Origin: Trichostrongylus colubriformis
Taxonomy: Eukaryota > Nematoda > Chromadorea > Rhabditida > Trichostrongylidae
Length of the DNA: 64,000 nt
Direction of reading: 5' to 3'
Assembly: GCA_963978905.1 (NCBI GenBank)
Contig: OZ022258.1
Location: forward strand, 38,687,282-38,751,281
Part shown: positions 36,980-46,200 of the stretch, in pieces
How positions within the stretch are numbered: position 1 is the stretch's first letter
Layout of the letters: each line of letters opens with the position of its first letter
The notes under the pieces: generated by a model
Seen by the model: only the letters and a program-made list of their open reading frames with translations
Told to the model about the DNA's origin: nothing
Databases searched by the model: none
Translations under genes and position numbers: made by a program

Positions 36980-38030
36980 CAAGGCTCCAGATGACAGCCG
37001 TCCGCTGATGTGGCGTCGATTCAAAAAACAATTTTGTACTAACGAAGACGTTCAACACCGTGTTTTCTAGAGCATCAGTAGTTGCTGGAGAACGAGGCGC
37101 GACTAATCGCCGAAAATCGTCAACGACCGCCCTCGCCCCCATGCAGCGCTTCGCGCCCCGAAGCGAGTTTCACACCGGCAACAGGTTCTGGGCGAAATTC
37201 GCGTTTAAAATGCGCGCCTCCGCAGTTGCAGTCCGACTACGGTGTCTGTCTGCGTCTCCTCGTATACCGAGCTATTCGTCGCATGGCTTAGCCCCACGGA
37301 GCGCAGTTTGGCGGTGGTCTTTTATTCGGGCCACCATCGCATCATCGAGGATTTTTGCGTTTAGCTTCTTGCGGTGCAATAGTTTTACATAGTTATTCTC
37401 CTATAGTTGTCCCTGAATGCTCAGTTCTTGTTGTGGCATACATTTGAGCTTCTTGTCCTTCGTTGTTACGTGATTAACAAACTCAGTTCTCGTTCTTAAA
37501 GCTGGAAGTTTAATATCTATTTCGTGAATTTGAAGAAGTTTCCAGTGGACTAATGTGCGTGTGGGAAATGCCCTTTTAGTCATTTTTAGTAAATATATTC
37601 TTCGAATTCCGTTGTCCTTCAAACCGGTTCTGATCATTTTCTCCTGTATAGTTCCAGCTGTCTTTTATATCTCTGTTCCATCCATGTATCTAGACGCAAA
37701 AGTTTCACCCACGTCAAAGCTTCCCTCCCTAGGCTTAGGCTAGAGCAGATGAAACCATGCTTTGACAGATGCTTTTTCATGCGGGAGGAAGGGATGTCAA
37801 TTTTAGCCTGAGCCGAGGAAGGGAAAGAAGCTTCAATGTCGACGCAAAGTTGCGTCCCCCCCCCCGACTTTGTTTGACCCGAAAAACTATAGTGTGCACA
37901 GGAGTCACCGTTTCGGGTCAGAATCTTCCCTCATTCATTGTGACTGATTTAATTTAGTACCTTTAGGCGATTTGAAATGCCTCCAGCAAACGTGAATTTG
38001 TTGATTATTCCTCTTTATTCGTAAATTTTC
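36980..38030. promoter_or_regulatory. Divergent intergenic region between the glycine-rich gene and SEC61 gamma
   Basis: About 1 kb separates a minus-strand start (36,979) from a plus-strand start (38,041), so it must hold both promoters unless they lie further off. 37,020-37,330 is GC-richer than its surroundings. A truncated GGGTCAAATAAAGTC-family MITE lies at about 37,690-37,880, ending CCCCGACTTTGTTTGACCC. Confidence 0.4.
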
Positions 38031-38032
38031 AG
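38031..38032 (+). promoter_or_regulatory. Probable trans-splice acceptor of SEC61 gamma
   Basis: AATTTTCAG ends at 38,032, eight bases before the start codon at 38,041. No upstream coding exon fits, so a spliced leader is the likely partner. Confidence 0.55.
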
Positions 38033-38040
38033 AAGTTATA

Positions 38041-40991
38041 ATGGATCAGTTCCAAGCACTCATCGAACCTGGCCGCCAGTTTGCTAAAGATTCTATTCGA
38101 TTGGTGAAAAGGTGTACGAAGCCAGATAGGAAAGGTTTGTCATGCTTTTGTGTATTTTTAGTTCATATGTTTATTTCTATTCAGCATGATTTCATAGGAC
38201 AATTCTTGAGTATCAATTTTCGGCGGTTTTGATGGGAACGATACATCCCATCGCCACTGCCGTCTAATCCCGCTTCTGTTCTGAAGGTTCAGAACAGCGC
38301 TCCTCACTGCGAATTTCCAATCTTGAAGAACTCCAATTTTTGCTGCTGAAATGACACTCCAGCTGTAATATGTTGCCATTTAAGGTTGTCTGTACCTGGA
38401 CTGCATTAGATGATTTCTTATAAGTGCGTTTCATATGATGTGCAAAACTTTCCCTAAGCTTTATTTTATGTTTTATGATTTGAAAATGGCTAAAACTAGA
38501 GTATCTGAATAAAATCGCTTGGAAAGAATCTACTGATCTCTGATGCCCATAAGTCATGACGATAGGGACAAATTGCTCGTACATCGCTCTGGGGTCAAAT
38601 AAAGTCGGGGGGGGGGGAGACGCAATTTTGCGTCGACGTTTCACCCACGTCAAAGCTTCTTTCCCTCCCTAGGCTTAGGCTAAAGCAGATGAGACCTATG
38701 CTTTGACATATGCTTTTTTATGTGGAAGGAGGAGATATCAATTTTAGCCTAAGCCTAGGGAGGGAAAGGAGTTTCGACGTCGACGCAAAATTGCGTCTCC
38801 CCCCCGACTTTATTTGACCCTCGCTCTGTTCTAGAAGCCATCAAAGGACTTTGCTACGCTGGAGGTGTTAGTTCTCACGTTGATCACAACAGTCATTTGG
38901 TGGTCGGGTGCCATCCTGTCTATTCTCACCTTTTGCTTATGCTATTGTTATGTGGTGTTGAGTTCCCAATACGTCAGCATCGAAACGACAACAGCATTAC
39001 TTGCGCGACACTGCAGTCGAAGACAAGATTATATAAGTGAAAGGGACATGGGCCTAGATCCCACAATCCTGAACGCTAGGTTGATAGTCGGTCATAAAAA
39101 GGACGAGCATATCCCGAAAAACTCTGTATTTTAGGGGTGTAGGTTTAGGCAGCAGTTCTATTGGGAAGGAGGTTTGTGTTACAACTGTGTTATGGGGACT
39201 TTATATATAGGGTATTTGGTCACTTATTTTTTTCGTCCAACTGGCTATTTCCCAATCGTGCTAAGAGGTGCGGCCGAATTCGTGTAGTCGCAGTTTCCCT
39301 GAGTTCAGGGGCGAGCTATGGCCACGTTGCCACTCTTACCACCCATTTTTATAAAAAAAAACTGACACTTTTCAAAACTCCACTTTCTACATCTTTTTCT
39401 TACACTCACCATTATTTCGTTGAGTGGTGAGTTATATCACTCCGATGCAAGACTGTTCCTTTTTTATGCGTTACTATAAACGTGGGGTCGCACTCCGAAT
39501 CCATGGAAGTTAAAGCGCGTTCATGTTGCCCTCAGTTCTCCTGCTTCCCAAAAAGGGCTGCTCCCATTGTCTTGGTCCCATCAAACGATTTTTTTTTCTC
39601 ACAAATGATTGTGGATGTGTGAGAGGTAGAATAATCGGAAGTTGAGAATCTTTCATTGACATGGATTTGTCTCGTACAGTTCCTTGAATAAACGTCAGAG
39701 TTTTTTGGAAAAGCGTATGTAAGAGTAATTCTCTCCACTTGAGTTTAGGCCGCTTTCAGATTTCGCGCTGTTGCGATTTCGCACGCGCTTCTGCAATTCT
39801 GGCTATTGGCAGTGAGTACCGAAAAATCGGGCAGAATCGTGAAAACGTGACGTTGACGGCGGTCTGGGAATTGTGGCGATGAAATGAAAGGCAGTGAATT
39901 CACATTGTTCGCGGTGAACAGTGAATGGGTTAGGTTAACTGAGGGCATCGTGATTTTGTGTTTACTCGTCCAGGGTGCATCGGGAGTCGAGGGTTTCTCG
40001 ACAGGGGGATCGTATTCGAACTGACAGGAGGGGGCCGCACCTGCATAGGTCAGCGATAAGCACTGGAACCCAAACTTTCAATGAGCAGATAAGAAACAAA
40101 GGGTATTTTAGAGCATTTTAGAGGTATTTTGGAACCCGGGGGGGGAGGGGGAAGTAAAAGTAACATCTTTTTGCTTCAGGTAAGAATGCATAGCAATAAA
40201 ACACATGGCAGCTATTCGATCCGGCGATGGTCACTATTGCAGAGGTCAAAAAGAAGGGGGCTCGTATTCCGTTTCCATAAGGGGGAATCGTAGTGAAGCG
40301 GTTATTTTCCTCGACACATGGGAGTGCCCTGGTTTCGACCGATGTCTGCATGCGTGGAACGTGGAACCTCAGAATGGCAGATTCGCGTGCGAGCTTGTCT
40401 TCGCAAGTGTTGCTAACTTTTCCGGTCTGTAATTCCTTCCTAATGGTGTTCCTTCCTAGCGCGGTCACTGCTTCATTTGTAATTCAGGAGTAGGATGGGC
40501 TGGCCCGCAGTTTATAACTATACAATATTTTATACACCATTTCGTTCTACTATATTATGATGAGTCGCTTTGGACAATGAAGCGGACAATGAAAATCTCG
40601 GGAGTGTTTCTCTGAGAAGAGTAACCGTGTACCGTCTTCAATGATTGGCCATCTGGTCCGTTTGGATCACTTTGTTTAGACAGCGACAATCGCTTAATGT
40701 TAAAAACATGTGAATATGATCGTAATGTTGCGAAACTATTGGGTACTCGCTAACGTTGTGCTGACGTGCAATAGGTTCATGACCATGATTTACCTCTGTC
40801 ATACATTTGAAGGAACGTCTGTATTCTGTTGAAAGTTTGGTCAGAATTTTGTGTTAAACTGTATACCATCTATTGCAGAGTACCAGAAGATCGCAGTTGC
40901 GACGGCAATCGGCTTTGCGATTATGGGCTTTATTGGTTTCTTCGTAAAACTTATCCATATCCCTATCAATAATATCATCGTCGGAGCTTAG
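38041..40991 (+). CDS. emo-1: SEC61 gamma subunit of the ER translocon
   Basis: Small tail-anchored subunit of the SEC61 protein-conducting channel in the ER membrane. Exon 1 is 38041-38134 and exon 2 is 40879-40991, joined in phase to give 68 residues, the same length as human SEC61G. The protein is nearly invariant in animals: exon 1 ends [16 protein letters not shown]. Exon 2 has the membrane segment [20 protein letters not shown] and ends NNIIVGA. The 2.7-kb intron contains a MITE (38,592-38,820) and the left end of the segmental duplication (39,257). Exon 2 exists again at 53,290-53,402 without exon 1. A polyadenylation signal AATAAA lies at 41,135-41,140. The next gene's acceptor is 140 bases further on, which suggests a nematode operon. 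The C. elegans orthologue is emo-1. Confidence 0.95.
38592..38820. mobile_element. Complete palindromic MITE with 8-bp target duplication
   Basis: 229 bp, GGGTCAAATAAAGTC at the left and GACTTTATTTGACCC at the right, flanked by TCGCTCTG on both sides (38,584-38,591 and 38,821-38,828). G-runs next to the left end mirror C-runs next to the right end. The interior repeats GACGTCGACGCAA and AGCCTAGGGAGGG in inverted form. An 8-bp duplication fits the hAT superfamily, though other 8-bp-duplicating groups exist. Confidence 0.85.
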
Positions 40992-41278
40992 ATGACTCAA
41001 CCGACGATGTGAAGGAGGGATTCATTCATTAAACTGTTCACCTTGAACTGTTCCACCTATTGCTTTGCGCTGGATCTTTTCTGTTTGTCTGTGATTTTTG
41101 AACACTCTCGAATGTCTTACTACACATAAACTATAATAAAACAAATGTTTTGTCTCAAATTTGTCTTCGGTTTTCTCCACATTACATTTCTCAACGGTAA
41201 CCCTGCGTTAATTCCGTGTTATTGTGATGATTACAATCGTTGGATACATACGTACCATGCTGTACTATATTCACATAC

Positions 41279-41280
41279 AG
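41279..41280 (+). promoter_or_regulatory. Probable trans-splice acceptor of phosphomevalonate kinase copy A
   Basis: TTCACATACAG ends here, seven bases before the ATG, and 140 bases after the AATAAA of SEC61 gamma. This spacing is what downstream genes of nematode operons show. The same acceptor exists at 53,700-53,701 in copy B. Confidence 0.5.
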
Positions 41281-41287
41281 TAAAACA

Positions 41288-42850
41288 ATGGTGAGAATGG
41301 TTGTGCTATTTTCTGGAAAGCGGAAATCTGGAAAGGATTATTGCAGCGAGAAGCTGAAGGAAGCATTATCTCCGATACCAGTTTCTATATATGGAGTTTC
41401 ACACATCCTCAAGGCTTTGTATGCTGAAGATCATGGTATGTTCAGTAATGCTGCTGGTGGTAAAGATGGATACGTTTTCGGCTGTAAACGCTGGAAAACT
41501 AGGAGTAGGTGGAGTGAAGTTTAGAGAAAAGGTGGGGCAAACCTTGCTTCACTGTACAGAAAAAAGCGCTAATGCGCTTCCTGAGGGGGCTCATAACCGT
41601 ACCAGGTTTTTATTTCACATGCCTCGTTCATTTACGATAAAGACTTGTTAAACTGTAGCCTTAAGAGAGGAAGCGGTTGAGTATCGTGCAGTAAGTGGTA
41701 TACACCTTTGAGACATAGGATAGCAATCATGGCTGATATTTTCTAGATGCAATAGAGACGGGGGTCAAATGGACAGGGGGAATCGCAAACATGGTTGAAG
41801 CCAGTGACATTGGATATCGTGTCGACCGTCTGGTGGTGGCACTTATGATGTTTAGGTTGCATGGAAATTATTGCTGAAGGCTAATCGCACATATCTCTCT
41901 ATAGCGACAAGTGGGGCAGACGGGCGGTCTATCATCGTATTTTATAATCTCAGAGTGTTCTAACTTCCTTTTCTCTGGACCCTTTGCCCCCCACTCCAAC
42001 GCACACTATGCGTCGCGGCTTTTACGATTAGACGTTTATCGTGTAAGCTACGATGTTGATCGTTAGTCCCTACTTTGTGCGTATCTAATGCACATATCAA
42101 CTTGAAGTGCTCAGCACATCGGTCTCGGGGTAAAACTGTGGCCTAGACAGTAAGTAATCCATGGAAATGAACTTTCACCTTCTGAATTGGCTTTGTAAAG
42201 TCGGATTTTTAAAAATAGTAGCATAGGGGGCATCGTTTCCGTTATGCATTCCACACTCTCACACTCCACTCGTTGAAGCTCCTCTTATCAGATTTTCTCT
42301 GAACATGCACCGAGGGGAATGGGTCCTGCCTCCTCATTTCTTATCTGCAGGTTTGAATTACTCTGAATTGGTTTCCGACGGTCCCTACAAAGAGATTCAT
42401 CGTTCCAATATGATCCGATGGGGCGAAGGTGTACGGAGCGAGCAACCGGATTTTTTCTGCAGGTCAGTTTACAAACTATAGAAAACGTTGTCAGAATCGT
42501 TCTTAAAAACTCAGCCCAAAGTGTGCGAATCGTCCCAGTATATGGTTTTCAGAGCCACTATACCTACAGACTGTACAGATGATGTAGTGATAATCTCAGA
42601 CTGCAGAAGGCCATCTGATATCGAGTACTTCCAAAACAATTATGAAACACTGAAGGTTCGTATCACGGCCAGCGATGAAGAAAGGAAACGACGCGGCTTC
42701 GAATTCGTCGATGGCATAGACGATATGCCTTCAGAGTGTGCATTGGATGACTACCCACATGATTTCGTCATCATAAATGACAATTCGTGCGAATTAGGTG
42801 ATCAACTTCATGCCGTAGTCCAAAGCGTACAACGGGTTTTATCATCATAA
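41288..42850 (+). CDS. PMVK: Phosphomevalonate kinase (animal type), copy A
   Basis: Phosphorylates mevalonate 5-phosphate to the diphosphate in the mevalonate pathway. Exons 41288-41435, 42351-42462 and 42553-42850 give 185 residues (human PMVK 192). The nucleotide-binding loop is SGKRKSGKD at residues 9-17. MIRWGE lies at 70-75, FF(C)R near 84-87, SDCRRPSDI at 102-110 and the conserved DD...ECALDD towards the end, all typical of the animal P-loop enzyme rather than the GHMP-type enzyme of fungi and bacteria. Exon 3 starts after TTTTCAG at 42,552; an open frame extending further upstream is intron. It lies about 300 bases after SEC61 gamma on the same strand, probably as the second gene of an operon. 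Copy B is at 53,709-55,978. Confidence 0.92.
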
Positions 42851-43287
42851 ATTACTCCTATCATTTACCATTATTAATTTATTGACGTTGACTTATTGAT
42901 CCTCTATGTTCACTCCTTCGCTGTCGATAAATGTGGTCCATAACATGCATCGCTTGCCTGCGAGTATTCATTTTGAAAGAGATGTGTTAACTACTATGAA
43001 TCGAATTTCAGACAGACCTACAAAACAATGATCTATTCAATGCACAGCCAACTAACAAAGCACTGAAACAAAGCAGGAAAGGCAATAGGGAGATGAGCAA
43101 GCACCAAGGACAGTTCAGCTCGAGTTAAAAGTCAAAGAACAACAACAACAACAACTAAACAAAACAAGGCATCTTCAGATATGTGGTCAAGATAAGAAGG
43201 ATATTTAACCTATACCATTAATTAGTAAGCAACAGATTTTTTTCTGATAAATCACATGTGGTGGTTAGCTTAACACATGTATGCTGC

Positions 43288-46200
43288 TCAAATATTTTGT
43301 CGAAACATCTGAGTGAATTGATTTGGGTTGGAAAAAGGCATAAATATGTCATCTAAGAATGAATCATCGTCACTTCCATCATTTGTGACGTTCATGCTTT
43401 GGGTGCGAGCGATTTTTTCCTTGGTCATACCTTCTAAAGGATCACGTGAACAGTGCACCCAGACATTTACAAAGCACTCCAAGGACCTCACCTGTCCGTT
43501 CGATGTCATCATTCATAGTGCGAAATCGTTTCAGTGGAGTACTGAAATTGAAAACTCAACAGTGGATTAATATTTAGTGCAACGAGCTCTTCCAAAAGGG
43601 TAGGTAGAGACAATTGTGAAGCGAAGAAAGGATGGGAGAGCCACACGGATAACAACCTAGGAACTTACGCAGATACAGCAGCTGATCGTTTTGGAGTACT
43701 GGTAAACAGGGACGCTTGAGTACGCACCAACGAAGGAGTTATTACAACATCGCTGAAATTCAAACCTAATGTGTATCATTATCAAATCCACCAGCGTTTA
43801 ATTGATTTGCAGCACGCATTTTTAAGGTCTCATTTACTTTTGCGATTGCAGTGAGGAAAGACGACGCTATCCGTCATCGTTCAATGCTCTCACTTGGGCG
43901 TCAGGCCATGGAGTTCTCGCAAAGATTGGTTTTGTATTTATTTATTTATTAACCATTAACCGACTGATTTGTACATTTCTGCATCACAGGATCGCAGCAA
44001 CTGGTATGTCAGTATTTAAAAAATGTGCACGAAAAAAAGTTTATCTATTTTCCATATACTTATGTTGCATTTGCTTAATGAGAGTCGCATGTAAGGTTTC
44101 ACGTGAAAAGTGAGAATCCGGCTAAGATAGAACCTCAAAGCAGCGGCTGAGGGGGCGGGGCCTCGAAGTGAAAGTTTGTTCGTCGTTCGCAGCGGCGGAT
44201 TTACTCTGAGCACCGCCCCCTGGCCGCCACTTTGAGGAGCTTTATCTTAGCCGGGATCTCACTTTTCACGTGAAACTTTGCATGGTCCTTATTAAGCAAA
44301 TACAACACAAATATATGAAAAATAGATGAACTTATTTTTCCATGCACGATTTTTAACAAGTCTTTACCCAAACTGCAAGCGGTCTGCCATAGGTCGCAAG
44401 TTATAGCTGCAGCCCGATAAGTAAAGGTACTATGCAACAACTAAGTACAGTCCTGCCCCACAGGTAGATTCAAAAACCACACCTCAGTTCCGAACTTTTT
44501 TCTAAGGACCGATTTTAATAAGAAATATATAAGACTCTGGAATTACGACTTTCTAGTTTTTGTGAATTCAAATCGTTTCATTAACCCAATCCTAAAGCGG
44601 TTCAGACTGTACTGAATTTCGCTTATCTACTTTTCTCTTATCGATAGCCAAATGTGCCCTACTCACCTTGCTTTTGCCAACGACGATTCACAAGGGATTG
44701 GCGTCAAATTTTGTGTACATTGGAAGGCTGTCCTATGTGGAGTACGACAGACTACCTGAAAACTTGCTCTTATTTCTGCTTATACAATTAGCGAAGAGTA
44801 GAACTCACATTCGTCGTTTCTTTGTCGTTGTCCTTTGCATCTCCTTCATTACATAGGCGCTGTCGCAACTTATCTTAATGACACCCAAGTAATTGTTCAG
44901 AACACTCAAGCCGGCAACATACAACAACAATACACGAAACATATTACCTAGAGATGCGCGTCCAAAGGCAAGTCCTTCCTCCATAGACATACTTTCTCGG
45001 AAGTTCGCTGACTTCTTTTCAGGGACTTCACACTGAACCGATAGCATACGTCTTCTTCGAGGATGCGCTCTATCCATTCGACGGCTTCGGTGAGGAGTGG
45101 TCTAAAAGGACCTATACTATGGTGTTCTCTCCGAAAGACGTCTCATCATACTCTATATATAGCAGAAGTTTGGTGTGTTTGTTTGTCTGTCTGTCTGTGT
45201 GTGTGTGTCTGTCTGTCCGCTCACCGCATAATGCATTCTTAACTGAACTGCTGTCTGCAAAGGTCGGGCAAGTTGGAATTGAGCAGGGGCTTACCTAAGC
45301 GTACAGAGCACGTGAGAACTTAGCTTAGCTCCGCCCACCGTGGGCGGGGCTTGCATGGAAATCCGCTCACCGCATAATGCATTCTTAACTGAAGTGCTGT
45401 CTGGAGAGGTCGCGCAAGTTAGAATTGGGTCGGGGCTGACCTAAGGGTGCAGAGCACATAAGAACTAAGCCTAGCTCCGCCTACCGTGGGCGGGGCTTGC
45501 GCGGAAACTACCGGTGCTCAAATTTGAGTCCACGCTCAGGTTCCAAAAATAAGGCAAGCTAGCATTGGGCCTGTAGAGGTCGGGCAATTTATGAATGGGT
45601 TGGGGTAAGCCAAAATGTACGGGCACATGAGAGGCAAGTTAGGAATGGAGTTAAATCTATCACTCATATATAAACCAGAAGTTTGGTGTGTTTGTGTGTG
45701 TGCGTGTGTGTCCGTTTGTTTGTCAATAATCCGCTCTCAACTTGAAGGCACCATTAGGGGTAAGGGAAAACTGAGATCTGGGAGTACATGTTCTCTGAAA
45801 ACGAACCTTCTACTTCAGAAGAGGTCATATGTGGCAAAAATTGCATTAAAAAACGCGGCTTGGGGTCTTATGACGACCCCGCAGCACGGCACCCCGGTTA
45901 TGCGGTTATGCGGCCGGAGGAGTCGCCGTGCAGGGGCGGGACAACAATCGCGGCCGGCTCGTTCAGACTCTGGCCTGTCTTCAGTCCACTCCGGTTAGAG
46001 ACGCAGAGGACGTGAGAGGGGAGGAGGGTTCTCGGGTCCCTATTTCTCGGTTTTTTTCGCCGTTTTATGCCGTTCTTTCTCTAGTGTTATATTGCTGAGC
46101 ACCTCTACTTCCGTAATCCCCCAATTTGCCAAATTTACCCCTACCGGTGTCTTTAACTGCAACGTGGAGAGGTCGGGTAAGTTGGGGATGGGTAGGGGTT

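Noticed and set aside
42488..42552. Upstream extension of the last phosphomevalonate kinase exon
   Set aside because: The open frame continues upstream, but the TTTTCAG acceptor at 42,552 joins in phase to give FFCR-AT and matches the family; the extension has no counterpart.
45019..45145. Plus-strand exon-like frame after TTTTCAG (…AYVFFEDALYPFDGFGEEW…), with mostly silent differences between copies
   Set aside because: It overlaps the minus-strand exon 44,934-45,101, whose frame and phases are supported by seven neighbouring exons. No plus-strand partner exons fit. The silent differences are few and lie in the minus-strand intron.
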